Shown: positions 1-7,649, numbered from the stretch's first letter. The stretch: 34,451 nt of DNA from Clostridia bacterium (GCA_017470095.1 JAFUFC010000096.1:1-34451), one strand, 5' to 3'. Numbers and translations are program-made. Notes: generated from the sequence alone by a model not told the origin.

Positions 1-300
1 ATCGGCATTCTGCGGGCTATTGGCGCGTCGAAGCGGGATATTTCCCGGGTGTTCAACGCCGAAACCCTGATCGTGGGCTTTACCGCCGGGGTATTGGGCA
101 TTGGAGTGACGCTGCTGTTGGTAGTTCTGGTCAATGCGATCATCCGTTCCGTCACCGGCATTGCCGCCATCGCCGCGCTGCCACCCGCAGCTGGGGCCAT
201 CCTGGTGGGCATCTCGATGCTGTTGACCCTGATTGCCGGGCTGATTCCTTCCCGCATGGCAGCGAAAAAGGACCCAGTGGTGGCCCTGCGCACGGAGTGA
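1..300 (+). CDS. FtsX/MacB-type ABC transporter permease, C-terminal end (partial)
   Basis: This is the last 99 codons of a protein that begins before the window. The frame is open from base 1 and ends in TGA at 298-300. It opens with a stretch reading IGILRAIGASKRDI, the cytoplasmic-loop signature of FtsX/MacB-type permeases. Two hydrophobic helices follow (about residues 22-45 and 62-80), then a short basic tail with the usual ending of the family (PSRMAAKKDPVVALRTE). Such permeases couple ATP hydrolysis to mechanotransmission or to export of lipids, peptides or lipoproteins. The substrate and the partner ATPase lie outside the window, so the exact role is unknown. The next gene starts 3 bp downstream and is probably co-transcribed. 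Confidence 0.88.
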   Translation: MGILRAIGASKRDISRVFNAETLIVGFTAGVLGIGVTLLLVVLVNAIIRSVTGIAAIAALPPAAGAILVGISMLLTLIAGLIPSRMAAKKDPVVALRTE

Positions 301-303
301 CCT

Positions 304-888
304 ATGGACACAAAAGTCATCCGTTCTCTCACGCATTCCCAGGCCAAGGACATATACCGGCAGTATATGACCGAGGATTTTCCCCCCGCCGAATTAAAGC
401 CGTGGCTGGCCATTGAAAAACGGCTGCTGGCCCAAAAATACGTGTGCCTGGGCCTCTTCGAAGGAGAAGCCCTGCGGGGCTATGCCTATTTTGCCCGGAT
501 GAATGATAAGACGGGCCAGGCACATTATTTATTTGATTATTTTGCCGTCCTAAAGCCCTACCGAAACCTCGGCTGGGGCTCCTTTTTCTTGCGACAAATG
601 CAGGAAAACCTGCCGAACGCAGGCCGAATTCTAATTGAAGTAGAAAACCCAGATTGCGCATCTGATGACGCGAAGCGCCTGATCCAAGAAAAACGGCTGC
701 GCTTTTATATCAAAAATGGCGTTACCGATACCGGCGTCACTGCCCAGGTGTACGGTGTGGAATACCGCATTTTGGCATACAGCTCCGGCCTTTCCCCTCG
801 TCCGGAAGAAGTGCGCTCCCTGTACAGCGCCTTTTACCATTCCTTCTTTCCCCCGTTTCTATACAAACGGAAGGTTTTGATCCGGTAA
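304..888 (+). CDS. GNAT-family N-acetyltransferase
   Basis: A 194-residue protein with a single GNAT fold. The acetyl-CoA-binding motif A is visible at about residues 80-105 (YFAVLKPYRNLGWGSFFLR, fitting the V-x-x-x-x-R-x-x-G-x-G/A pattern). It is preceded by the beta-strand pair that reads FEGEALRGYAYFAR and followed by a C-terminal LRFYIKNG segment typical of motif B. GNAT enzymes transfer acetyl from acetyl-CoA to an amine; the acceptor here cannot be told. The ATG follows GGAG with a 6-nt gap, and that GGAG lies inside the last codons of the upstream permease gene, so translation is likely coupled. No signal peptide is seen. Confidence 0.85.
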   Translation: MDTKVIRSLTHSQAKDIYRQYMTEDFPPAELKPWLAIEKRLLAQKYVCLGLFEGEALRGYAYFARMNDKTGQAHYLFDYFAVLKPYRNLGWGSFFLRQMQENLPNAGRILIEVENPDCASDDAKRLIQEKRLRFYIKNGVTDTGVTAQVYGVEYRILAYSSGLSPRPEEVRSLYSAFYHSFFPPFLYKRKVLIR

Positions 889-945
889 ACACCACCTTTT
901 TGGGCTCCACGCCCATGACAAGAAGCGGCGAAACATGCTCATTTG

Positions 946-958
946 TTGCTCTGAGCAA
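946..958. promoter_or_regulatory. 13-bp perfect palindrome, candidate operator
   Basis: TTGCTCTGAGCAA is a perfect odd palindrome (6+1+6). It is centred about 27 bp upstream of the -35 box at 979-984, or roughly 60 bp before the expected transcript start. That spacing suits an activator site. The regulator is unknown. Confidence 0.45.
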
Positions 959-978
959 GGAACTCAAAGGCCTTTTCG

Positions 979-1007
979 TTGACAGGGAAAAAGGAGAATG
1001 TTATAAT
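979..1007 (+). promoter_or_regulatory. Consensus sigma-A-type promoter for the DUF4867/isomerase operon
   Basis: TTGACA (979-984) and TATAAT (1002-1007) match both consensus hexamers exactly and are separated by exactly 17 bp. Transcription should start near 1014, leaving an untranslated leader of about 90 nt before the ATG at 1106. Confidence 0.85.
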
Positions 1008-1105
1008 AAGTTCAGAACGCGGGAAAACGATTGAAATATCTATCCGCGCAGCGTTTATTCATCCAATATCATGTGTTTTACGGATATGCAAAGGAGGAGA
1101 GCCCC

Positions 1106-1738
1106 ATGAACATTCTGCCTGTATCCGATCCTGCGTTTAAACCCTATGGCCGCATTGTGGAAGGCTGCGATGTCAGCGGCGTATTGAAGGCCCTGGCCAC
1201 CACCCCGGTGACCGACGGCGTCGTCTATGTCCCTCATGATGAAGCGCTGGCCCGGGCCGAAGGCGCAAACGCCCTGGGCGATGTGCTTTACGGCGGCATG
1301 CCCTTCCAGCTGGGCTGGTGCAACGGACACAATACCAAATTAAACTGCCTGGAATACCATCGGGACAGCGAATTCAACCTGGGCTGTGAGGATTTCATCC
1401 TGCTGATCGCCACCATGGCCGATATTGAAAACGATCGGCTGGACACGTCGAGGGTGAAAGCCTTCCGAGTGCCCGCTGGGGTGCTGGTGGAGGTGTACGC
1501 AACCACCTTGCATTACGCCCCTTGCCACGCGGACGCGCAGAAGGGCTTCCATGTGATGGTGGCCCTGCCCAAGGGTACCAATACTGATTACCGCCCCGCA
1601 GGCGGTCCCAACGCGCTGGACGCTTCCCTGTGGGCCCGGAACAAATGGCTGCTGGCCCATCCGGACAGCAGAGAAGCCAAATCCGGCGCCTATATCGGCC
1701 TGATCGGCGAAAATATTGACATCGCCTCCGACCTGTGA
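1106..1738 (+). CDS. DUF4867 family protein (cupin-like)
   Basis: A 210-residue protein resembling the DUF4867 family, whose members are small cupin-like proteins often encoded beside sugar isomerases in Firmicutes. Visible hallmarks are the CNGHNTKLNCLEYHRDSEFN segment (about residues 73-92), with conserved His, Glu and Asp, and a second block VEVYATTLHYAPCH with two His. Together these look like a cupin metal site. I chose ATG 1106 because AAGGAGGAG lies 5-15 nt upstream; the frame stays open to 1031, but that stretch holds only an unlikely leader. It shares the consensus promoter at 979-1007 with the isomerase gene 56 bp downstream. Biochemical function is not established; a role in handling the isomerase substrate (mutarotation or lyase chemistry) is inference. 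Confidence 0.8.
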   Translation: MNILPVSDPAFKPYGRIVEGCDVSGVLKALATTPVTDGVVYVPHDEALARAEGANALGDVLYGGMPFQLGWCNGHNTKLNCLEYHRDSEFNLGCEDFILLIATMADIENDRLDTSRVKAFRVPAGVLVEVYATTLHYAPCHADAQKGFHVMVALPKGTNTDYRPAGGPNALDASLWARNKWLLAHPDSREAKSGAYIGLIGENIDIASDL

Positions 1739-1794
1739 TCCATTGATTTTTCGCAGGAGATGCCCTCCTGCAATTTAATAAGGAGTGATTTCTT

Positions 1795-3273
1795 ATGGTG
1801 AGCAATATCCCCGTGGTCAAGCTGGGCATCATTGCCGTGTCCCGCGACTGTTTCCCCATCCAGCTGAGCGAAATGCGGCGCAGCGCCATCGTGAAAGCCT
1901 ACGGCGACGGCATCTACGAATGCCCTGTCACTGTGGAAAATGAAACTGACATGCAAAAGGCCGTCGCCGACGTGAAAGAAAAGGATTGCAACGCGCTGGT
2001 GGTATTCCTGGGCAACTTTGGCCCCGAAACCCCCGAAACCCTGATTGCCAAGCACTTTGACGGCCCCTGCATGTTCGTGGCGGCCGCCGAGGGCGACGGC
2101 GACATGATCAATGGCCGCGGCGACGCCTACTGCGGCATGCTGAACTGCTCCTACAACCTGGGTATGCGGCACCTGAACGGCTACATTCCCGCCTACCCCG
2201 TAGGCATGGCCGATGATATTGCCAAGATGATCGCTGATTTCGTGCCCGTGGCCCGGGCTGTCATCGGCGTGAAGAACCTGAAAATCATCACCTTCGGGCC
2301 CCGGCCCCAGGATTTCTTCGCCTGCAATGCCCCCATCAAGGGCCTGTATGAAATTGGCGTGGAAATTGAAGAAAACAGCGAACTGGATCTGCTGGTCTCC
2401 TACAAGGAACATGAAAACGATCCCCGCATCCCCGACGTATGCGCCGATATGGCTAAGGAGATGGGCGAAGGCGCTTATTATCCCGACCTGAGCAAGCGCA
2501 TGGCGCAGTTTGAATTGACGCTGCTGGATTGGGCCGAAAAGCATAAGGGCGACCGGAAGTATGTGGCCTTTGCCGATAAGTGCTGGCCCGCCTTCCCCAG
2601 CCAGTTCGGTTTTGAACCCTGCTATGTGAACAGCCGCCTGGTCAGCCGGGGCATTCCTGTCTCCTGCGAGGTGGATATCTACGGCGCCCTGAGCGAATAC
2701 ATCGGTCTGTGCGTCAGCGCCGACCCCGTTACCCTGCTGGACATTAACAACAGCGTGCCCCAGTATATCTATGACGAAGATATCAAAGGCAAATACAACT
2801 ATACCCTCACCGATACCTTCATGGGCTTCCATTGCGGCAATACCCCCGAATGCAAGCTGTGCTCCGACCGGGCCGTGAAATACCAGCTGATCCAGCACCG
2901 CTTGCTGGAGCCTGCCGGCAGCGACCCCGATTTCACCCGCGGCACCCTCGAAGGCGATCTGGCCGCCAGCGACATTACCTTCTACCGTCTCCAGTGCGAC
3001 AGCGAAGGAAACCTGCGTTCTTACATCGCTGAAGGCGAAATCCTGGATGTGAAGACCCGCTCCTTCGGCGGTATCGGCGTATTCGCCATTCCCGAAATGG
3101 GCCGGTTCTACCGCCATGTGCTGATCGAAAAGCGTTATCCCCATCACGGCGCCGTGGCGTTCAGCCATGTGGGCAAGTACCTGTTTGAGGTTTTCCGCTT
3201 CCTTGGTGTGAAGGATATTGCTTACAACCAGCCCAAATCCCTGCCTTATCCCACAGAGAATCCTTTTGCCTGA
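1795..3273 (+). CDS. L-fucose/L-arabinose isomerase-family protein
   Basis: A 492-residue protein with the FucI/AraA-like three-domain layout: two Rossmann-like domains (about residues 1-330) and a C-terminal beta-rich domain. In characterised FucI enzymes a Glu, an Asp and a C-terminal His bind Mn2+. Matching positions here are probably E292 (in SCEVDIYGALSEYIGL), D316 (in LLDINNS) and H450 or H451 (in PHHGAVAFSHVG). It should interconvert an aldose and a ketose in the cytoplasm, but many members of this broad family act on unidentified sugars, so calling it L-fucose isomerase would be too specific. The start is supported by AAGGAG before ATG 1795. It follows the DUF4867 gene in the same operon and ends at a hairpin terminator. 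Confidence 0.85.
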   Translation: MVSNIPVVKLGIIAVSRDCFPIQLSEMRRSAIVKAYGDGIYECPVTVENETDMQKAVADVKEKDCNALVVFLGNFGPETPETLIAKHFDGPCMFVAAAEGDGDMINGRGDAYCGMLNCSYNLGMRHLNGYIPAYPVGMADDIAKMIADFVPVARAVIGVKNLKIITFGPRPQDFFACNAPIKGLYEIGVEIEENSELDLLVSYKEHENDPRIPDVCADMAKEMGEGAYYPDLSKRMAQFELTLLDWAEKHKGDRKYVAFADKCWPAFPSQFGFEPCYVNSRLVSRGIPVSCEVDIYGALSEYIGLCVSADPVTLLDINNSVPQYIYDEDIKGKYNYTLTDTFMGFHCGNTPECKLCSDRAVKYQLIQHRLLEPAGSDPDFTRGTLEGDLAASDITFYRLQCDSEGNLRSYIAEGEILDVKTRSFGGIGVFAIPEMGRFYRHVLIEKRYPHHGAVAFSHVGKYLFEVFRFLGVKDIAYNQPKSLPYPTENPFA

Positions 3274-3287
3274 TGCATTTTTCACCA

Positions 3288-3322
3288 ACGCCCTACGGTA
3301 CATGCCGCAGGGTGTTTTTTTA
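3288..3322 (+). terminator. Rho-independent terminator after the isomerase gene
   Basis: The arms 3288-3298 and 3305-3315 form an 11-bp stem with one mismatch and one G-U pair around a 6-nt loop, and the run of seven T begins at the base of the 3' arm (3315-3321). It lies 15 bp after the isomerase stop codon. Confidence 0.8.
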
Positions 3323-3336
3323 TTGTCTCTTTCTCA

Positions 3337-3368
3337 TAAAAAACCGGCATCCCCTGAACGGATGCCGG
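3337..3368 (-). terminator. Rho-independent terminator of the sugar ABC operon
   Basis: Read on the minus strand, CCGGCATCC (3368-3360) and GGATGCCGG (3352-3344) make a perfect 9-bp stem with a 7-nt loop, followed at once by a run of six T (3343-3338). It sits 25 bp after the permease stop and back-to-back with the convergent terminator at 3288-3322. Confidence 0.9.
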
Positions 3369-3392
3369 ATAGTGTTTGGCATTTTGTTGCGC

Positions 3393-4289
3393 TCAGCCCT
3401 TGACCGCGCCCACCGTCATGCCCTTGACGAAATACTTTTGCAGGAAAGGATACAGCAAGATGATCGGCAGGGAGGACAGGATGATGACGGCGGATTTGAT
3501 GGAGATCGACAGGGAGGATTTTTCACCCATGCCGCCGTTATCCACGATCATGGTCCGGCCGTTGACGATGTTGCGCAGCAGCATCATCACGGGGTACTGG
3601 CTGCTCTTCAAATAGATCAGGGCGCTGAACCAGTTATTCCAGAAGAACACGGCGGTGTACAGGCCCACGGTGGCCAGCGCCGCGCCGGACAGGGGCAGCA
3701 CGATGCGCACCAGGATGCCAAAATAGCTCAAGCCGTCGATGACCGCCGCTTCCTCAATTTCCCCAGGCAAGGATTTGAAGAAGTTGATCAGGATGATCAG
3801 GTTGAACTGGTTGATGGCATAAGGCAGCAGCATGGCCCACACGGTGCCAACCAAATGCAGGCTGTTGATCAAAAGGAAATTGGGGATCAGGCCGCCGGAG
3901 AAGAACATGGAAAACACCACCAGCTTCATCACGAAGCCCTGGCCCTTGAGCCAATCCTTGCTCAGCGGATAAGCGAACAGCACCATCATGATGAGGGCGA
4001 TGGCCGTGCCGCCCAGGGTATACAGGAAAGTGTAGCCGTAGGCCCGGAAGAAGTTGGGGTACTCATACACGCTCTTGTAGGCCTCGATGGTAAAATCCAC
4101 CGGCCAGAGGGACACCCGGTTGTTGGTGATGGCCACCGGAGAGGAAAAGGACATGGCGACGATGTACAGGAACGGCACGATGCACGCCACCACCACGATG
4201 AACATGACCAGGAACGTGAAGAAATTCAGCACAGGATTGTGCTCTTTGATGCGGCGCTTGTTGTTATTCATCGTCATTTTCGTACTCAT
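3393..4289 (-). CDS. Carbohydrate ABC transporter permease, LplC/YtcP type
   Basis: A 298-residue integral membrane protein with six predicted transmembrane helices, the first at about residues 24-46. The conserved cytoplasmic EAA loop that docks onto the ATPase reads GEIEEAAVIDGLSYFGILVR near residue 185. The N-terminus is short and basic, and the C-terminus (LQKYFVKGMTVGAVKG) is the standard ending of this permease subfamily. It pairs with the permease gene just upstream (12-bp gap) to form the membrane channel of a sugar or oligosaccharide importer. GGAGG lies before ATG 4289. No ATPase gene is present in the operon, so a shared MsmX-type ATPase encoded elsewhere is probably used, as is common for this subfamily. 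Confidence 0.92.
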   Translation of the reverse strand: MSTKMTMNNNKRRIKEHNPVLNFFTFLVMFIVVVACIVPFLYIVAMSFSSPVAITNNRVSLWPVDFTIEAYKSVYEYPNFFRAYGYTFLYTLGGTAIALIMMVLFAYPLSKDWLKGQGFVMKLVVFSMFFSGGLIPNFLLINSLHLVGTVWAMLLPYAINQFNLIILINFFKSLPGEIEEAAVIDGLSYFGILVRIVLPLSGAALATVGLYTAVFFWNNWFSALIYLKSSQYPVMMLLRNIVNGRTMIVDNGGMGEKSSLSISIKSAVIILSSLPIILLYPFLQKYFVKGMTVGAVKG

Positions 4290-4301
4290 AACAGCGCCTC
4301 C

Positions 4302-5285
4302 TTAATAAATGCTGTTGCCCGTCAGGCGGCGGGAGACGAAGTTGCTGGTGGAAACGAGAATCAGCCCGATCACGCCGTTGAACAGGCCCAGGGCGGCGCC
4401 CAGGGAGTACTGGGGCGAAGAAGAGCCCAAGGTGTAACGGTACACATAGGTATCAATGATATCGGAAACCGACATGTTGGTGCTGGTCTGCATCAGCAGC
4501 ACCTTTTCAAAGCCCAAACTCAGCAGGTGACCCACGTTCAAAATCAGCATCACCATGATGGTGGGCAGGATGGTGGGAATGGTGATATAGATGATCTGCT
4601 GGAAGCGGGACGCGCCATCGATGCGCGCCGCCTCAAACATATCGCTGCTGATGCCGGTGATGGCCGCCAGATAAATGATGGCGGTCCAGCCGGTAAACTG
4701 CCACATGTCGGTGAGAATATACAGCATGCGGAAATATTGGGGTTCGTTCATATAGTAGATCCGGCCCACGCCGAACACATTGTCGATCACGCGGGTCAGC
4801 ATGCCCATCGAGGGAGAAAGCAATTCGCTCATGATGGAGACGACCACCACCGTCGAAACGAAGCGGGGCACGTAGCTCACCGTCTGGATGAACTTTTTCA
4901 GTTTCAGATTGCGCAATTCATTCAGCAGAATGGCGAAAATGATGGGGAACGGGAAATTGATGATCAGGTTTTCCAGGCTGATGATCAGGGTGTTTTTGAA
5001 AGCGGTCCAGAATTCCGCTTTCAGCAGGAACTGCTCAAAATACCGGAAGGGCGCGGGCCACACCTTGTAGCCGCTGGCCCAGCGGTCGCCATAGGGGCCG
5101 CCCAGGGGCTTGTAATGGCGGAAGGCCAGGATGTTGCCGAACATGGGCACGTATTTGAACAGGATAAAATAAACCAGCGGTACCAGCATCATCAGGTAGA
5201 ACTGCCAGTAACGCCCCATATAATGGGTGAAAGAAACCTTTTTCACATGTTCCATATTTTGCAGGCTTTTGTCTTTTTTACCCAC
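4302..5285 (-). CDS. Sugar ABC transporter permease, LplB type
   Basis: A 327-residue permease with about six transmembrane helices; the first contains YLMMLVPLVYFILFKYVP. The EAA loop reads DMFEAARIDGASRFQQIIYI. It ends TSNFVSRRLTGNSIY, typical of the LplB subfamily. I prefer a GTG start at 5285 because GGAGG lies 8 nt before it. In-frame ATG codons farther upstream (5306 and 5333) lack a usable ribosome binding site, and the GGAGG falls downstream of both. It forms the heterodimeric channel with the LplC-type permease. A strong hairpin separates it from the solute-binding protein gene upstream and may lower its expression relative to that gene. Confidence 0.92.
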   Translation of the reverse strand: MGKKDKSLQNMEHVKKVSFTHYMGRYWQFYLMMLVPLVYFILFKYVPMFGNILAFRHYKPLGGPYGDRWASGYKVWPAPFRYFEQFLLKAEFWTAFKNTLIISLENLIINFPFPIIFAILLNELRNLKLKKFIQTVSYVPRFVSTVVVVSIMSELLSPSMGMLTRVIDNVFGVGRIYYMNEPQYFRMLYILTDMWQFTGWTAIIYLAAITGISSDMFEAARIDGASRFQQIIYITIPTILPTIMVMLILNVGHLLSLGFEKVLLMQTSTNMSVSDIIDTYVYRYTLGSSSPQYSLGAALGLFNGVIGLILVSTSNFVSRRLTGNSIY

Positions 5286-5333
5286 GCGGCATCCCTCCGG
5301 GTTCATAAAAATTGCGGCCCTGCCGCAAGGCAT

Positions 5334-5362
5334 ACGGGGACCCGGACGTGCCGGGCCCCCGT
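5334..5362 (-). other. Intercistronic hairpin between solute-binding protein and permease genes
   Basis: Bases 5334-5345 and 5351-5362 form a 12-bp stem around a 5-nt loop. In the minus-strand transcript all pairs hold, with one G-U wobble. There is no T-run after it in the direction of transcription, so it is more likely an mRNA-stabilising or partially attenuating structure than a full terminator. Such elements commonly keep binding protein levels above permease levels. Confidence 0.7.
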
Positions 5363-5372
5363 AAAAACGGAA

Positions 5373-6902
5373 TTATTGATACTTGTTGTACTGGTTGTAC
5401 AGGTCAACGAATTCTTCGATGCCCTTGTCCTTCAGATCCTGCTCATATTCGGCCCAGTCGGCGTCAATTTCCTTGGTGCCGCGCATGAAAGCGTCATCCC
5501 AGACGAAGAACGCATCGGCCAGAGCGGTCTGCAGCAGGGAAGCTTCTTCGGCGGCTTCGTCGTCGAAGGCGGGGGTAGCGGGCACGTACTGGATCACATC
5601 GCCCATAGCGGCCACGGTGGCGTTGATCTGAGCGTAGTTCTCGTCGTACTTGGTCATTTCACGGGCGTTGTACCACACCACCTGGGTGCCGTCGCAACCG
5701 CAGCCGTAAGCGTTCTGCATGTACTTGTAGATGCCTTCGGAAGCGTTGAGGATATCGTCGCTGAAGACGATCTTATCGCCATCCATGGTGTAGGTTTCGC
5801 CTTCGATGCCGATGCACCAAACCTTGGCAGCTTCTTCAGAGAAGAACACTTCGTCGATCTTGCGCACGACCTGTTCAAAGTCAGCGCGCTGCATGGTCTT
5901 GGCGGGGAACATGATGCCGTTGCCCACGGAGCTCTTGGGCTGGTGATGGGCGCCGTTGGGGCCAGCCAGGGAGGGATACATATTCAGCTTCAGCCCTTCG
6001 ATTTCGGAAGCGCCTTCCCAGCCGCCGATCTGATCATAGTAGCCGTACACAGCCATCGACAGCCCGGTGGCCAGCTTGCGGGTAGCGGCAGCGTCGTCCT
6101 GAGAGAACTCGGGATCCAGCAGGCCTTCCTGATACAGCTTGGAGAAGAAGCGGATGTATTCTTTGTAGTTTTCGCTCAGCGCGCCGGCGAAATACTTCTG
6201 GTTCTCATAATCCCAGCTCAGCACGCGGGTGCCGGTGGAGGTGGAGCGGCCAACGCTGATGCCGTAAGCGGGCATGGTCATGCGCTGGAGCACGTAGATA
6301 TTCACGATGGAGGTCAGCGGGATGGAATCCGGATAGTCTTCCTTGTAGGCCTTCAGGATGGTGTACAGGTCATCGAAGGTCTTGGGGGCTTCAAAGCCCT
6401 TGGATTCCAGATAGTCCTGACGCATGATCAGGCCGCCATCATAGAAAGGCACGTCAAACAGCTGGGGCATATAATACAGGTTGCCGTCGCCCAGCTTCAG
6501 CATGTTCACGGATTCTTCCAGGCCAAATTCAGCCACGCGAGCATTGAAGTTGGGGGTCCAATCCGGATTGCTGTTGATGGCGTAGGCCGCGCCGTTCAGG
6601 GCCAGGGAAGCATTGCCGCCCACGGTGTTGGTGCCCAGGATCACGTCCGGGGTGTCATCGCCCTGAGTGGTAAGCACGTTGGTCACCTTGGTGCCATAGT
6701 CGGTCATGGGGATGGGCTCGAACACCAAGTCAACATTGTACTTTTCTTCCAGATAGCTGATCACGCGCCAGTCCTCACGGAAAGGCAGGGTGGAGTTGTC
6801 GGAATAGTAGATGCTGATCTTGATGGGTTCTTCCGCCGCGGCGAAGCTGCACATGGACAGCAGCATGGCCGCAACCAGAAGCAATGCCGAGAATTTCTTC
6901 AT
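5373..6902 (-). CDS. Extracellular solute-binding protein of a sugar ABC importer
   Basis: A 509-residue secreted receptor. Residues 1-24 are a clear signal peptide: Met-Lys-Lys, a hydrophobic core, then AAA before EE. Cleavage is most likely by signal peptidase I after that AAA. A Cys at position 18 lies in the sequence LSMC, which fits a lipobox poorly because Met occupies the -1 position, but lipidation cannot be excluded. The mature part begins with PIKISIYYSDNS, as in family-1 binding proteins that work with LplB/LplC permeases. AGGAGG lies before ATG 6902; the frame continues upstream but that part is antisense to other genes. The ligand is unknown. The divergent nagZ-type gene suggests an oligosaccharide containing N-acetylhexosamine, which is inference. 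Confidence 0.92.
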   Translation of the reverse strand: MKKFSALLLVAAMLLSMCSFAAAEEPIKISIYYSDNSTLPFREDWRVISYLEEKYNVDLVFEPIPMTDYGTKVTNVLTTQGDDTPDVILGTNTVGGNASLALNGAAYAINSNPDWTPNFNARVAEFGLEESVNMLKLGDGNLYYMPQLFDVPFYDGGLIMRQDYLESKGFEAPKTFDDLYTILKAYKEDYPDSIPLTSIVNIYVLQRMTMPAYGISVGRSTSTGTRVLSWDYENQKYFAGALSENYKEYIRFFSKLYQEGLLDPEFSQDDAAATRKLATGLSMAVYGYYDQIGGWEGASEIEGLKLNMYPSLAGPNGAHHQPKSSVGNGIMFPAKTMQRADFEQVVRKIDEVFFSEEAAKVWCIGIEGETYTMDGDKIVFSDDILNASEGIYKYMQNAYGCGCDGTQVVWYNAREMTKYDENYAQINATVAAMGDVIQYVPATPAFDDEAAEEASLLQTALADAFFVWDDAFMRGTKEIDADWAEYEQDLKDKGIEEFVDLYNQYNKYQ

Positions 6903-6975
6903 GAGATTCTCCTCCTTCTTTGCCGGTTTTTCACCGGTTATGATTCTGCCGATAGGGGCAGTTTTTAATGAAATG

Positions 6976-7004
6976 ATTATAACATATGTTTCTTGGATTG
7001 GCAA
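6976..7004 (-). promoter_or_regulatory. Promoter of the sugar ABC operon
   Basis: On the minus strand TTGCCA (7004-6999) and TATAAT (6981-6976) are separated by 17 bp. The -10 box is perfect and the -35 box matches at five of six positions. Transcription would start near 6969, about 65 nt before the binding-protein start codon. Confidence 0.75.
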
Positions 7005-7032
7005 TGGCCTTTTCAAACAAAATGCATACAAA

Positions 7033-7072
7033 GTGCAAAATTTGCCCAATTTGTGCAAAAATGCGCATTTTT
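7033..7072. promoter_or_regulatory. Candidate operator cluster between divergent promoters
   Basis: Three elements overlap here. GCAAAATTTGC (7035-7045) is a perfect odd palindrome. AAAAATGCGCATTTTT (7057-7072) is a perfect 16-bp palindrome. GTGCAAAA occurs as a direct repeat at 7033-7040 and 7053-7060, exactly 20 bp apart, about two turns of the helix. The cluster lies upstream of both the leftward promoter (6976-7004) and the rightward one (7108-7136), so one regulator could control both transcripts. The regulator is not in the window. Confidence 0.5.
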
Positions 7073-7107
7073 TCGCATACTTGACGGCATCCATTGTCAT
7101 CTCGGTC

Positions 7108-7136
7108 TTGTTTTTCTTTTTTCGGAATGCTATACT
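7108..7136 (+). promoter_or_regulatory. Probable promoter of the GNAT-nagZ-DUF4838 operon
   Basis: TATACT (7131-7136) is a good -10 box. TTGTTT (7108-7113) stands 17 bp upstream as a weak -35 box, which would suit an activated promoter. The start codon of the first gene is about 35 nt after the expected transcript start. Confidence 0.55.
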
Positions 7137-7175
7137 ATGATTAGCCAAGAATTGCACGAAATGGGGCGATGATCC

Positions 7176-7649
7176 ATGGATATGCTGGTAAATTTGTATA
7201 CGATGCCAACGGCCGATGTGCCAAAGGACGTGCGTATTGTGCGGGCGCTGCCGCCGGAGCGCCACAAGGTGCTGCAATGGGTTGAAGAACATTTCAGCGC
7301 AGGCTGGCGGGAGGAATGCGCCGTGGCATTGTCTGCCCAGCCTGCCACTTGCCTGATCGCCCAGAAGGACGGCGCCTGCATCGGCTTTGCCTGCTATGAC
7401 GCCACGGCGAAGGGATATTTCGGCCCTATCGGCGTGGCGGACGAAGCCCGAGGCAGCGGCGTGGGCCGGGCTTTGCTGATCCGCTGTCTGGAAGAAATGC
7501 GCAGCGCGGGTTATGGCTATGCGGCCATTGGCTGGTGCAACGAAGCCGCGTCGTTTTACAGCCGCGCGGTGGGGGCTATTCCCATCCCCGGCAGCGAACC
7601 GGAGCACACGGTTTACAGCCGCCTGACACGGTTTTCCAAAAAAGACTGA
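7176..7649 (+). CDS. GNAT-family N-acetyltransferase
   Basis: A 157-residue GNAT protein. Motif A is visible at about residues 86-105 (GPIGVADEARGSGVGRALL), matching the R-x-x-G-x-G/A acetyl-CoA loop. It is followed by the helix and strand of motif B and by ASFYSRAVGA. The preceding strand reads ACIGFACYDATAKGYFGPIG. It is the first gene of a three-gene unit with the NagZ homologue 36 bp downstream. In Bacillus subtilis a GNAT gene (ybbJ) also lies beside the nagZ-murQ cluster, which hints at a job in amino-sugar metabolism; this is inference. The ATG at 7176 has only a weak GGGG upstream, and an in-frame ATG at 7182 is an alternative start. Confidence 0.85.
   Translation: MDMLVNLYTMPTADVPKDVRIVRALPPERHKVLQWVEEHFSAGWREECAVALSAQPATCLIAQKDGACIGFACYDATAKGYFGPIGVADEARGSGVGRALLIRCLEEMRSAGYGYAAIGWCNEAASFYSRAVGAIPIPGSEPEHTVYSRLTRFSKKD

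Noticed and set aside
889-978. Terminator after the first GNAT gene
   Set aside because: Only weak, short stems without a T-run are visible, so I could not support a terminator call.
1031-1105. N-terminal extension of the DUF4867 protein
   Set aside because: The extra 25 codons precede the strong AAGGAGGAG site and the ATG at 1106 and do not look like the family start.
1690-3303. Minus-strand open frame of 537 codons opposite the isomerase gene
   Set aside because: It is antisense to a gene with clear family match, promoter and terminator, and its composition is the typical mirror of GC-rich codons.
6840-6902. Lipoprotein signal (Cys at residue 18) in the sugar-binding protein
   Set aside because: The residues before Cys are L-S-M, with Met at the -1 position where Gly, Ala or Ser is expected; an AAA/EE site for signal peptidase I fits better. 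Lipidation is not fully excluded.
3273-6968. A very long plus-strand open frame of 1231 codons across the sugar ABC operon
   Set aside because: It is exactly antisense to three well-supported transporter genes, is rich in His, Gln, Gly and Asp from mirrored codon usage, has no ribosome binding site and no recognisable domain.
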